From Pseudomonas brassicacearum (lineage in GTDB: Bacteria; Pseudomonadota; Gammaproteobacteria; Pseudomonadales; Pseudomonadaceae), in assembly GCF_003732225.1 (NCBI RefSeq), contig NZ_MOBJ01000011.1:1-64000 (forward strand): DNA of 64,000 nt. Reading direction: 5' to 3'. Below the pieces are notes generated by a model that was not told the DNA's origin, did not search any database, and worked only from the letters and a program-made list of their open reading frames with translations. The stretch's first letter is position 1, and each line of letters begins with the position of its first letter. Shown here in pieces: positions 16,000 through 24,897 of this stretch. The translations under genes were made by a program, and so were the position numbers.

Positions 16000-17859
16000 A
16001 TGCTGCAGAATATCAGGGACAATTCACAAGGCTGGATTGCCAAGACCATTATCGGGGTCATCGTTGCACTGATGGCTTTGACCGGTTTCGACGCCATTTT
16101 CAAAGCCACTACCCACCGCAACGATGCGGCCAAGGTGAATGGTGAGGAAATCAGCCAGAACGAGCTGAGCCAGGCGGTTGATATGCAACGCCGTCAGCTC
16201 ATGCAACAGCTGGGCAAGGATTTCGATGCTTCCTTGCTGGACGAAAAAATGTTGCGCGAAGCGGCTCTGAAAGGGCTGATCGACCGCAAACTGTTGCTGC
16301 AAGGCGCAGAAAAATCGAAATTCGCTTTCTCCGAAGCTGCACTGGACCAAGTGATCCTGCAAACACCTGAATTCCAGGTCGACGGCAAGTTCAGTCCTGA
16401 GCGTTTCGATCAGGTGATTCGTCAGTTGGGCTACAGCCGTATGCAGTTCCGCCAGATGCTGGCTCAGGAAATGCTGATCGGCCAACTGCGTGCCGGTCTG
16501 GCAGGTAGCGGTTTCGTCACTGATGCACAGGTTCAGGCTTTCGCCCGTCTGGAAAAACAGACCCGCGACTTCGCCACCCTGAGCGTCAAGGCAGATCCAG
16601 CGGCGGTGAAACTGACCGACGAAGAGGTCAAGGCTTACTACGACGAGCACGCCAAAGAGTTCATGACACCGGATCAGGTGGTCATCGATTACCTCGAGTT
16701 GAAGAAGGCTTCCTTCTTTGATCAGGTCGCCGTCAAGGACGAAGACCTGCAAGCGCTGTATCAGAAAGAAACCGCGAACCTGGCCGAACAACGTCGGGCT
16801 GCGCACATTCTGATCGAAGTGAATGACAAGGTGAGCGAGGCGCAAGCCAAGGCGAAGATCGAAGAGATTCAGGCACGTCTGGCCAAAGGTGAAAGCTTCG
16901 AGGCCCTGGCCAAGGAGTTCTCGCAGGACCCGGGTTCGGCAGCCAATGGCGGTGACCTCGGTTACGCTGGCCCAGGTGTTTACGATCCGCTCTTTGAGAA
17001 AGCGCTGTATGCGTTGAACAAGGATCAGGTATCGGTGCCGGTGCGCACTGAATTCGGTTTCCACTTGATCAAGCTGTTGGGTGTTGAAGCACCTCAAGTG
17101 CCAAGCTTCGCCAGCCTGAAAGACAAGCTGACCAAGGAACTGAAAACCCAGCAGGTCGAGCAGCGCTTTGTTGACGCGACCAAACAGCTGGAAGACTCCG
17201 CGTTCGAAGCTTCCGATCTGGTTCAACCCGCTCAGGACCTGAAGCTGACCGTTCACACGTCCGCGCCGTTTGGCCGTGAAGGTGGCGAAGGTATCGCGGC
17301 CAACCGCGCCGTGGTCACTGCAGCATTCAGCCCGGAAGTACTGGATGAAGGTGCCAACAGCACCGGCATCGAACTGGATCCGGAAACTGTCGTGGTGCTG
17401 CGTGCCAAAGAGCATCGCAAGCCTGAACAGCTGCCGCTGGAAAGCGTCGCTGCGAGCATCCGCGTGCAATTGACCAAGGAGCACGCCAGTGCTGCTGCCA
17501 AGACCAAGGCTGATGAGCTGATCGCCAGCCTGCGCGATGGCAAGACGCCGCTCGCCGGTCAAAGCTGGAAAGTCACCAACGCGGCGACTCGCGCTCAGGA
17601 AGGGGTTGACCCAACCGTGCTGCAAGCGTTGTTCCGCATGCCAAAGCCTGCCGCCAAGGACAAGCCGACATTCAGCAGCGTGACCCTGACCGATGGTAGT
17701 CTGGTGATCGTACGCCTGAACGGGGTGAACGAAGCCGCTGCGCCTTCTGAAGAAGAGAAGGCTCAGTATCGTCGCTTCCTCGCATCGCGCATTGGCCAGC
17801 AAGACTTTGCTGCCTATCGCAAGCAGCTGGAAAGCCAGGCAGACATCAAGCGTTACTGA
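16000..17859 (+). CDS. ppiD: Periplasmic folding chaperone/PPIase PpiD
   Basis: A 619-residue membrane-anchored protein that helps folding of proteins leaving the Sec translocon. It has a short cytoplasmic start (MLQNIRDNSQGWIAK), one transmembrane helix (residues 15-35), a SurA-N-like chaperone domain, and a single parvulin rotamase domain around residues 265-360 (RRAAHILIEVNDKVS, FSQDPGSAANGGDLGYAGPG). A second helical chaperone region follows. Length and order match PpiD. It sits in its usual place after hupB and tRNA-Asp and ends in a terminator. Confidence 0.93.
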   Translation: MLQNIRDNSQGWIAKTIIGVIVALMALTGFDAIFKATTHRNDAAKVNGEEISQNELSQAVDMQRRQLMQQLGKDFDASLLDEKMLREAALKGLIDRKLLLQGAEKSKFAFSEAALDQVILQTPEFQVDGKFSPERFDQVIRQLGYSRMQFRQMLAQEMLIGQLRAGLAGSGFVTDAQVQAFARLEKQTRDFATLSVKADPAAVKLTDEEVKAYYDEHAKEFMTPDQVVIDYLELKKASFFDQVAVKDEDLQALYQKETANLAEQRRAAHILIEVNDKVSEAQAKAKIEEIQARLAKGESFEALAKEFSQDPGSAANGGDLGYAGPGVYDPLFEKALYALNKDQVSVPVRTEFGFHLIKLLGVEAPQVPSFASLKDKLTKELKTQQVEQRFVDATKQLEDSAFEASDLVQPAQDLKLTVHTSAPFGREGGEGIAANRAVVTAAFSPEVLDEGANSTGIELDPETVVVLRAKEHRKPEQLPLESVAASIRVQLTKEHASAAAKTKADELIASLRDGKTPLAGQSWKVTNAATRAQEGVDPTVLQALFRMPKPAAKDKPTFSSVTLTDGSLVIVRLNGVNEAAAPSEEEKAQYRRFLASRIGQQDFAAYRKQLESQADIKRY

Positions 17860-17887
17860 TGCCTGACTGACTCCGTTGGTGGTAAAC

Positions 17888-17919
17888 AAAGACCCTGGCC
17901 GAAAGGCCGGGGTCTTTTG
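17888..17919 (+). terminator. Terminator after ppiD
   Basis: The stem AAAGACCC-TGGCC-GAAA-GGCC-GGGGTCTTTT is almost perfect and is followed by GTTTTG. It lies 30 bp after the ppiD stop. Confidence 0.88.
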
Positions 17920-18132
17920 TTTTGTGCGGTTCAAGGGCTGGCTGGATTCTGTGGCCATCCAGTCGCCACGCGGTGGCCAAATTGCGGGTGTTTATCGATC
18001 ATTTGTGCGTACGACTTTTTCCGGTAAACGATGGTCAGTAGACTTGTATCGTTTACAAGACACTAATCCATGCGCCGTTACGGGGTGATCTGTTGCACAA
18101 TACACCCCGGATCGTTTTATTCAGGATGTTCA

Positions 18133-19011
18133 ATGTTCAAATCATTCCACGTGCGTGCCGCCGGGCTGGCGTTGGTACTGGCGGCTGCAGCCGGTTGTAC
18201 CAAGGAACAGGCCATCTATGAGCATGAAAATTTCGATGATTCCGGGACGTTTTCACGCAAATACCCGGTTACCGATGTCGCTTCCTGCGAGGCCGCTCGT
18301 CGGGCGTTGTTGAGCCAGGGCTACATCATCACCAGCACTGACCCGAAACTGGTCAGCGGTCACAAGAGCTTTCAGCAGACCGGCGACACGCATATGGAGA
18401 TCAGCTTCAACGTGGTCTGCGCCGAAGACAGCAAGCATCATGCGACGATGTTCGCCAATGCCTTGCAGGACCGCTATGCATTGAAGAAAACCAACAACTC
18501 CGCCAGCTTGGGCGTCGGTGTGTTGGGCTCGGTGTCGATGCCGATTGGTTCTTCCGATGACTCGATGGTCAAGGTTGCCAGTGAAACCGTGTCGTCCGGG
18601 AAGTTCTACGAGCGGTTTTTCACGCTGGTCGAACTGTTCCTGCCACCTGAAGCGAAGAAAGAGGCGCATATCGTCGAGAAGCCAAAGACCGATCTGGGTG
18701 TGCCTGAACCCACGCCAGCCCCTGCAGCGCCAGCACCCGAGCCCGCAGCGACGCCAACACCCGCGCCAACTCCAGCGCCGGTCGCACCAGCGGCGGCCGA
18801 GCCGGTGACGGCTGCACCAGCGCCAGCTCCAGCGGTGAGTGCGCCGATAGAGCCGGTCTCTGCCGCATCGGCGCCTGTGGCGTCGTCGATTGCACCTGCG
18901 AGCAATGTCGAGCCGACACCGGCCTCTGAAGTTATCACGCCACCGGCGAATCCGAGCTCGTTGCCGGCGCCGACCGAGCCGATTCCGGCATTGCCATCGT
19001 CCGGCAAGTAA
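18133..19011 (+). CDS. DUF2242 lipoprotein with a proline/alanine-rich tail
   Basis: A 292-residue predicted lipoprotein with lipobox AAGC near residue 21. Residues 25-180 match my recollection of DUF2242 proteins (EHENFDDSGTFSRKYPV, CEAARRALLSQGYIIT, FYERFFTLVELFL). From about residue 190 the sequence is almost only Pro, Ala, Thr, Glu and Val, a flexible wall-spanning or low-complexity tail of about 100 residues. ATG 18133 follows AGGA and begins the signal peptide; an earlier in-frame ATG at 18070 would add 21 residues before it. Function unknown. Confidence 0.8.
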   Translation: MFKSFHVRAAGLALVLAAAAGCTKEQAIYEHENFDDSGTFSRKYPVTDVASCEAARRALLSQGYIITSTDPKLVSGHKSFQQTGDTHMEISFNVVCAEDSKHHATMFANALQDRYALKKTNNSASLGVGVLGSVSMPIGSSDDSMVKVASETVSSGKFYERFFTLVELFLPPEAKKEAHIVEKPKTDLGVPEPTPAPAAPAPEPAATPTPAPTPAPVAPAAAEPVTAAPAPAPAVSAPIEPVSAASAPVASSIAPASNVEPTPASEVITPPANPSSLPAPTEPIPALPSSGK

Positions 19012-19023
19012 TCTGAATCCGAG

Positions 19024-19047
19024 CGCTGCGGGGCGAGTCCCGCAGCG
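19024..19047. terminator. Hairpin after the DUF2242 gene
   Basis: CGCTGCGGG-GCGAGT-CCCGCAGCG is a perfect 9-bp stem, 12 bp after the stop codon. The following GTTGTTC is a poor T-tract, so termination is likely but not certain. Confidence 0.6.
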
Positions 19048-19254
19048 GTTGTTCAGAATCATCTGCGCCACCAAAGGCTGATTTTCGTCAGCTTTTATTC
19101 AAAGTCTCCCGTGATAAATTCTTGAGTGCCTGCTACGTTTTATTAGCAGGACGCTTGCGTGTACCTGCGTCATTTTTCTTTCATGCGGGCACTTTATGCT
19201 GATGACGAAGGTCATTGGTACAGCGGTTTTAACTCGACTCAGAAGGACATCCCG

Positions 19255-19341
19255 ATGGACGATTATCAAGAAGAGCTGCTTGAATATCAGGCATTTGAAC
19301 TGGACCCACTGGAACCAGCCGAAGACGCCACAGAGTTGTAA
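19255..19341 (+). CDS. Very small acidic protein (28 aa), hypothetical
   Basis: A 28-residue frame, MDDYQEELLEYQAFELDPLE..., with ten acidic residues and one basic charge at most. AAGGA at 19242-19246 is well spaced before ATG 19255. A longer in-frame start (GTG 19159) adds 32 residues but has no visible ribosome site. It sits alone between two genes on separate transcripts. No function was recognised; the good ribosome site is the main reason to call it. Confidence 0.5.
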   Translation: MDDYQEELLEYQAFELDPLEPAEDATEL

Positions 19342-19365
19342 CAAAGCAGCTGCAGGCATGCCGCG

Positions 19366-20406
19366 TCAGGCTGATTGCCTGTGACTGCGACGGAATTCGC
19401 CAGGTGTCTGGTTGTTCCAGCGTTTGAAGGCGCGCTGAAAGGCTTCGGCCGAGGCAAAACCCAGCAGGTAGGCGATCTCGCCAAAGGCCAGTTCCGTGTC
19501 ACGGATATAGGTCATGGCCAGATCGCGGCGGGTGTCGTTGAGAATGGCGCGAAATTGCGTACCTTCTTCGGCGAGCTTGCGACGCAAGGTCCAGGTCGGC
19601 AGCTTCAGGCGTGCGGCCACTTCCTCCAGGTCGGGTTCACGACCACCATTGAGCAAAGGCCCCAGCAACTGAGTGATGCGTTCACGCAGGCTGCGGGTGC
19701 GGGTCAATTGCTCCAGTTCCCGTTCACATAGCTTGAGCATCAGACGCCAGGTACTCGGGCAGTGCTCGGGGTTGCGCAGCGCCAGGTTGGCCTGACTCAG
19801 CCTGAGTTGATTGTGCTCGGCGCCGAACTGGATCGGGCAGTCGCCCAGCAGCGCGTAACGCTCGCGGTAATCCGGCTCGGCGAACTCGATGTCGATGCGT
19901 TCAGCGCGTAGCGGCTCAGGGCTCAGGCTGGACAACTGCTGCAACCAGCTGGCGATGATCGAATCCACCACAAAGCGGTTATAGGCGTTGTACGGGCTGA
20001 TGGAATAGAACCGTAGCCACGCGCCCTGGGCATCTTCATGGAAACTCGACTGGCCGCGGTAATTGGAGCCGTACAAGGCTTCGAAGCGAATCAGGCAGCG
20101 CGCCGCTTCGCGCACCGTCGGTGCCTGAGCGGCAGTGATCCCGGCCAGCCCGACCTGGCTGAGGCGGCTGAGCTGACCCATGCGCAGACCCAGTGCCGGG
20201 TCGCCGGTCAGTTGAATCGCCGCATGGCCCAGGCGCATGTAGCGCGGAATCGACAGCCGGGCGCCGGCTTCGGCTAACCGCGCCGAGTCGAGACCGTATT
20301 GTTCCAGCAGCGGTTGCGGGTCCAGACCGTGGCTGCGTACGGCGTCAGCCAGGCTATGGACGAAGCCGACCGACAGATCCCCGAGGCGCATCGGCTGTGG
20401 TTTCAT
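19366..20406 (-). CDS. AraC-family regulator (arabinose-binding-like N-terminus)
   Basis: A 346-residue regulator. Residues 20-200 resemble the AraC N-terminal domain of the OruR/ArgR-like pseudomonad regulators (VREAARCLIRFEALYGSNYRGQSSF), and residues 250-340 form the double helix-turn-helix (LEEVAARLKLPTWTLRRKLAEEGTQF, FGEIAYLLGFASAEAFQRAFKRWNNQTPGEFRR). The start (ATG 20406, or GTG 20409) directly follows the TAA of the nitrilase-fold gene, so the two are translationally coupled. The divergent fadH suggests a role in fatty-acid metabolism, by inference only. Confidence 0.85.
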   Translation of the reverse strand: MKPQPMRLGDLSVGFVHSLADAVRSHGLDPQPLLEQYGLDSARLAEAGARLSIPRYMRLGHAAIQLTGDPALGLRMGQLSRLSQVGLAGITAAQAPTVREAARCLIRFEALYGSNYRGQSSFHEDAQGAWLRFYSISPYNAYNRFVVDSIIASWLQQLSSLSPEPLRAERIDIEFAEPDYRERYALLGDCPIQFGAEHNQLRLSQANLALRNPEHCPSTWRLMLKLCERELEQLTRTRSLRERITQLLGPLLNGGREPDLEEVAARLKLPTWTLRRKLAEEGTQFRAILNDTRRDLAMTYIRDTELAFGEIAYLLGFASAEAFQRAFKRWNNQTPGEFRRSHRQSA

Positions 20407-20409
20407 CAC

Positions 20410-21540
20410 TTACAACCAGATATTGAGCAAACGTGCACCATGGGCTTCGCGGTCGGCGAAGTGTTGGCCGTTGCTGCTGAGAAAGCTCTGGCCGGCGCTG
20501 CCCTGATCCCAGAATTGTCCGCGCAGGAACACGCTGACCCCGGCGCTGGCCTGACTTACCGAACGCTGACTGGTCAGCGTCAGGCGATGCCAGGCCTGGC
20601 CTTCGCTGAGCTCGCCGGGCTTGAAGCTGATTTCACTCGGAGTCGATGGTCCCTTGTAACCGCGCCAGGGTTTGTCCCAGGTCCCACGGCCTTTGATAAA
20701 GGCAGGCACGGCAATCAACTGAGCTCCCTGGTCATTGAGCTTGCGGTAATTGTCCGGATACCAACTGTCGTTACCGATCAATACGGCCAGACGTCCGGCG
20801 GGGGTGTCAATGACATTGACCCTTTGATCGGTGCTTGGCTGGATGAAGCCCTGTTCATCGAAGGTCGGGCTCAGCTGACGCTGTGGCTGGCCGATCGGCA
20901 AGCCATCGCGACCGAACACCAGGCTGCTGTTGTACAGCGCGCCACGGCCGATTTTCAGCATACCGTCGCTGACACTCGGCTCGGGCAACACGATGCTGCC
21001 CGCCACCAGGGTGATGTCGAACTCTTTGGCCAGCCCGCCAAACAGTGCCTGGTACTGTTTGGCCATGCTTTTGGCTTTCATGCGCAGGTGTGCGTCATCC
21101 AGGCGGCTGTCGCCCTTGGCGCTGATCAACGCGCGCAGAAAGGACAGGGGATTACTCACCGCCAGCCAGTTCATGGCTTCGTCCTGTGTGCTGGCCTGAT
21201 ACAGCTCGTCTTTTTCACCGCTGAGCATTAACCAGGTACCGATGTGTTCCGGCAGCACAACGATGGTTTTTTCGTTCAGCAGGCCCTGTTCGTGAGCCTG
21301 CTGCAAATAGGCCGCGAGCTTGCGGTGCAGGTGCTCGGGGCTTTGATAGTCGGTGGGAAACAGCTCGGGCTGAATGCCCAGCAGGTTGCCACGGTCGGCC
21401 GGAACGCCTTGGTCAACGGCGAGTTTGATGCGCAGGTCCGAGAGGTAATGGCCTTCCGGGCGATCAGCGGTCCACATCGCGTACGCGGCGATGACGGCGA
21501 TCAACGCCATGGAAGCGGTCAGGTAAAGAAGTTTGCGCAT
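20410..21540 (-). CDS. Membrane-anchored nitrilase-fold protein, probably inactive
   Basis: A 376-residue protein with one N-terminal membrane segment (LLYLTASMALIAVIAAYAMW) and a carbon-nitrogen hydrolase fold (IVVLPEHIGTW, ALYNSSLVFGRDGLPIG, GRLAVLIGNDSWYPDNYRKL). The family's triad is Glu-Lys-Cys. Glu98 is present, but in the nucleophile motif, normally LICxDxxxP, the Cys position is Gly256. The lysine motif (usually RKxHL) reads QRQLSPT. Two of three catalytic residues thus appear lost. It forms an operon with the AraC gene. It may bind rather than hydrolyse an amide or nitrile. Confidence 0.75.
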   Translation of the reverse strand: MRKLLYLTASMALIAVIAAYAMWTADRPEGHYLSDLRIKLAVDQGVPADRGNLLGIQPELFPTDYQSPEHLHRKLAAYLQQAHEQGLLNEKTIVVLPEHIGTWLMLSGEKDELYQASTQDEAMNWLAVSNPLSFLRALISAKGDSRLDDAHLRMKAKSMAKQYQALFGGLAKEFDITLVAGSIVLPEPSVSDGMLKIGRGALYNSSLVFGRDGLPIGQPQRQLSPTFDEQGFIQPSTDQRVNVIDTPAGRLAVLIGNDSWYPDNYRKLNDQGAQLIAVPAFIKGRGTWDKPWRGYKGPSTPSEISFKPGELSEGQAWHRLTLTSQRSVSQASAGVSVFLRGQFWDQGSAGQSFLSSNGQHFADREAHGARLLNIWL

Positions 21541-21750
21541 GGGGAAACAATAAGTGGCCGTGTGCAGGATTCGTCGACAAGGGTAGGCGCCATGCCGACG
21601 AATGCCAAGAGGCGCTGCGCGTTTGGATCAATAAGTTGTCAGTTACGGTCATTGAGCGATGACCGGCCTGCTTTTAGTCTGTGGCACATAACCGATGGAC
21701 GCCAAAGAGCGCCCGCACTTTTTCCGTGATTGTTCGTTGTGGAGCTATCG

Positions 21751-23790
21751 ATGACCGCCGCTCATTACCCGCACCTGTTGGCCCCGCTGGATCTGGGTTT
21801 TACCACGCTGCGCAACCGTACCCTGATGGGCTCGATGCACACTGGCCTTGAGGAGAAGCCCGGCGGTTTTGAGCGCATGGCGGCGTACTTCGCCGAACGT
21901 GCTCGCGGTGGGGTTGGCCTGATGGTCACCGGCGGTATTGGGCCGAACGATGAGGGCGGGGTTTACTCCGGCGCCGCCAAGCTGACCACTGTCGATGAGG
22001 CGCTCAAGCATCAGATCGTCACTCGTGCCGTGCACGAGGCGGGTGGCAAGATTTGCATGCAGATTCTCCACGCCGGGCGTTATGCCTACAGCCCGAAGCA
22101 GGTCGCGCCGAGTGCGATCCAGGCACCGATCAACCCGTTCAAGCCTAAAGAGCTGGACGAGGAAGGCATCGAGAAGCAGATCAGCGACTTCGTCACCTGT
22201 TCGACGCTGGCGCAAACAGCCGAGTACGACGGCGTCGAGATCATGGGCTCCGAAGGTTATTTCATTAACCAGTTCCTCGCTGCCCACACCAACCACCGCA
22301 CCGACCGTTGGGGCGGCAGCTACGAAAACCGTATGCGCCTGCCGGTGGAAATCGTTCGTCGTGTACGCGAAGCGGTGGGTCCGAATTTCATCATTATCTT
22401 CCGTCTGTCGATGCTCGATCTGGTGGAAGGCGGCAGCACCTGGGAAGAAATCGTTCAGTTGGCCAAGGCGATCGAAAAAGCGGGCGCAACTATCATCAAC
22501 ACCGGGATCGGCTGGCACGAAGCGCGGATTCCGACCATTGCCACCAAGGTTCCGCGTGCCGCGTTCAGCAAGGTCACGGCCAAGTTGCGTGGGGAAGTCG
22601 GTATTCCGCTGATCACCACCAACCGCATCAACACCCCGGAGGTCGCCGAGCAGATCCTCGCCGAAGGTGACGCCGACATGGTGTCGATGGCGCGGCCATT
22701 CCTCGCCGACCCGGAGTTCGTCAACAAGGCCGCCGCCGGTCGCGCTGATGAAATCAACACCTGCATCGGTTGCAACCAGGCCTGCCTGGACCACACGTTT
22801 GGCGGCAAGTTGACCTCGTGCCTGGTGAACCCGCGGGCCTGTCATGAAACCGAACTCAACTACCTGCCAGTGCAGCAGATCAAGAAAATCGCCGTGGTTG
22901 GCGCAGGTCCCGCGGGGTTGTCCGCGGCAACCGTGGCCGCCGAGCGTGGACATCAAGTGACGCTGTTCGATTCCGCCAGCGAAATCGGCGGCCAGTTCAA
23001 CGTCGCCAAGCGTGTGCCGGGCAAGGAAGAGTTCTTCGAAACCTTGCGCTACTTCAAACGCAAGTTGCAGACCACGAATGTCGAGGTGTGCCTGAATACG
23101 CGGGTCGATGTCGCGCAACTGGTGGACGGCGGTTATGACGAGGTGATTCTGGCCACCGGCATTGCGCCGCGTGTGCCGGCGATTCCGGGCGTCGAGCATG
23201 CCAAGGTGCTGAGCTACCTGGACGTGATCCTCGAGCGCAAACCGGTCGGCAAGAACGTTGCGGTGATCGGTGCTGGCGGTATCGGTTTTGATGTCTCGGA
23301 ATTCCTCGTGCATCAAGGCGTCGCCACCAGCCAGGACCGTGAAGCGTTCTGGAAAGAGTGGGGCATCGATACTCACCTTGAGGCCCGTGGCGGTGTCGCC
23401 GGGATCAAGGCCGAGCCTCACGCACCGGCACGTCAGGTGTTCCTGTTGCAGCGCAAGAAATCCAAGGTCGGCGACGGTCTGGGCAAAACCACTGGCTGGA
23501 TTCACCGCACGGGGCTGAAGAACAAGCACGTACAGATGCTCAACAGCGTCGAGTACCTGAAGATCGATGATGAAGGTCTGCATATCCGCATTGGTGAAAC
23601 CGGTGAACCGCAGCTGCTGCCGGTGGACAACATTGTGATCTGCGCTGGACAGGACCCGTTGCGCGAGTTGCACGATGGCCTGGTGGCGGCCGGGCAGAAC
23701 GTGCATTTGATCGGTGGTGCGGATGTGGCGGCAGAGCTGGATGCCAAACGTGCGATCAATCAGGGGTCGCGTCTGGCTGCTGAGCTCTGA
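21751..23790 (+). CDS. fadH: 2,4-dienoyl-CoA reductase (NADPH)
   Basis: A 679-residue flavo-iron-sulfur enzyme that reduces 2,4-dienoyl-CoA during beta-oxidation of polyunsaturated fatty acids. The N-terminal FMN TIM barrel (LGFTTLRNRTLMGSMHTGLEE, YDGVEIMGSEGYFINQFL) is followed by the [4Fe-4S] motif CIGCNQACLDHTFGGKLTSC near residue 340, then an FAD/NADPH domain with IAVVGAGPAGLSAA and NVAVIGAGGIGFDVSEFL. ATG 21751 follows GGAGC and matches the known start; ATG-like codons upstream add seven unrelated residues. Divergent from the nitrilase-fold/AraC operon. Confidence 0.95.
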   Translation: MTAAHYPHLLAPLDLGFTTLRNRTLMGSMHTGLEEKPGGFERMAAYFAERARGGVGLMVTGGIGPNDEGGVYSGAAKLTTVDEALKHQIVTRAVHEAGGKICMQILHAGRYAYSPKQVAPSAIQAPINPFKPKELDEEGIEKQISDFVTCSTLAQTAEYDGVEIMGSEGYFINQFLAAHTNHRTDRWGGSYENRMRLPVEIVRRVREAVGPNFIIIFRLSMLDLVEGGSTWEEIVQLAKAIEKAGATIINTGIGWHEARIPTIATKVPRAAFSKVTAKLRGEVGIPLITTNRINTPEVAEQILAEGDADMVSMARPFLADPEFVNKAAAGRADEINTCIGCNQACLDHTFGGKLTSCLVNPRACHETELNYLPVQQIKKIAVVGAGPAGLSAATVAAERGHQVTLFDSASEIGGQFNVAKRVPGKEEFFETLRYFKRKLQTTNVEVCLNTRVDVAQLVDGGYDEVILATGIAPRVPAIPGVEHAKVLSYLDVILERKPVGKNVAVIGAGGIGFDVSEFLVHQGVATSQDREAFWKEWGIDTHLEARGGVAGIKAEPHAPARQVFLLQRKKSKVGDGLGKTTGWIHRTGLKNKHVQMLNSVEYLKIDDEGLHIRIGETGEPQLLPVDNIVICAGQDPLRELHDGLVAAGQNVHLIGGADVAAELDAKRAINQGSRLAAEL

Positions 23791-23814
23791 TAGTGACCGC
23801 AGGTTAGGCGTGCC

Positions 23815-23920
23815 AATGGCCATCGCGAGCAGGCTCGCTCCCACAGGTTCTGTGTTGTTCACTGAATGGTGGTTCAACTCTGAACACTTGTGGGAGCGGG
23901 TCTGCCCGCGATGGCGTCCT
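23815..23920. repeat. REP doublet (GCGAGCAGGCTCGCTCCCACA family)
   Basis: Two inverted copies of the GCGAGC-aGGCTCGCTCCCAC motif (23821-23846 and 23889-23914, the second more diverged) flank about 45 bp. It lies between fadH and the D-cysteine desulfhydrase gene. The same family forms the doublet at 26.5 kb. Confidence 0.88.
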
Positions 23921-23964
23921 GTCTGCTGCTAAGATGCCGGTTCTTTCCCAAAGAGCCGGCATCA

Positions 23965-24897
23965 ATGCTTTCTCCTCCTTTCGACTGGCTCCCCCATGCC
24001 CCGCTTGAACGTCTTCACCTGGACTGGCTCACACAGTCCGGTATCGAGGTGGCGGTATTGCGGCTGGACCGGATCGACCCGCTGATCTCCGGTAACAAAT
24101 GGTTCAAGCTCATTGAACACCTGAGGGTGGCTCGCGAGGCGGGTGCCGAAGGGGTGATCAGTCTGGGCGGCGCCTGGTCCAATCATCTGCACGCGCTGGC
24201 GGCGGCGGGTAAACGCTTTGGTTTTCCGACCGTCGGCCTGCTGCGCGGGCATCCGCAAGACACCTCGACCGTGCAGGACTTGCAGGCCTTTGGCATGCAC
24301 TTGCACTGGTTGGGTTACGGCGGTTATCGCGCACGCCACGAACCGGGTTTCTGGCAGCCATGGCAGGCGCAATACCCGCATCTGCACCCAGTCCCCGAAG
24401 GCGGTGGCGGTTTGCTCGGCGCGCGCGGTTGTGGGCAATTGCTGACGCAGGTCGGCGAGCAGTTGAGCGAGTTGGGTTGGAATGACCACGACGGCTGGTG
24501 GCTGGCCTGTGGAACCGGCACTACGCTGGCGGGGTTGGTGCTGGCCGAGACCCAAAGGCATCCGGTGTATGGCGTGCTGGCGGTGCCCGATGATCATGGT
24601 GTGGCGCAGCAGGTCGAAGCGATTCTCGATGAATGCGGCTTGCCGGACCGGGGGTATGAGCTGTTTGACGGCAGTCGTGGCGGCTTCGCCAAAGTCGATC
24701 CCGTGTTGTTGGGGTTTATCGACGAGACCGAGCAGGCCTGTGGTATGCCACTGGAACCGCTATACACCGGCAAGGCGCTGTTGGCATTGAAACTACAGAG
24801 CGAAGCCGGGCGTTTCGCCCCCGGCACACGCTTGATCTTTGTGCACACCGGCGGCTTGCAGGGGCGCCGGGGTTTTGCGCCTCTCAGTCAGGGCTGA
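23965..24897 (+). CDS. PLP-dependent D-cysteine desulfhydrase/ACC deaminase-family protein
   Basis: A 310-residue fold-type II PLP enzyme. The PLP lysine is Lys45 in ISGNKWFKL, followed by SLGGAWSNHLHALAAAG and the phosphate loop ACGTGTTLAGL. This pattern is shared by D-cysteine desulfhydrase (D-Cys to pyruvate, sulfide and ammonia) and ACC deaminase; true ACC deaminases are about 338 residues, and the shorter length favours the desulfhydrase or a related lyase. The start is placed at ATG 23965, giving MLSPPFDWLP. Its last 14 bp overlap the 3' end of the convergent cytochrome gene. Confidence 0.82.
   Translation: MLSPPFDWLPHAPLERLHLDWLTQSGIEVAVLRLDRIDPLISGNKWFKLIEHLRVAREAGAEGVISLGGAWSNHLHALAAAGKRFGFPTVGLLRGHPQDTSTVQDLQAFGMHLHWLGYGGYRARHEPGFWQPWQAQYPHLHPVPEGGGGLLGARGCGQLLTQVGEQLSELGWNDHDGWWLACGTGTTLAGLVLAETQRHPVYGVLAVPDDHGVAQQVEAILDECGLPDRGYELFDGSRGGFAKVDPVLLGFIDETEQACGMPLEPLYTGKALLALKLQSEAGRFAPGTRLIFVHTGGLQGRRGFAPLSQG

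Noticed and set aside
16024..17958. Minus-strand open frame of 644 codons opposite ppiD
   Set aside because: Shadow of ppiD, whose domains and start are clear on the plus strand; sequence rich in His, Gln and Arg without motifs.
21745..23877. Minus-strand open frame of 710 codons opposite fadH
   Set aside because: Same reason: mirror of a conserved GC-rich gene with no recognisable protein features.
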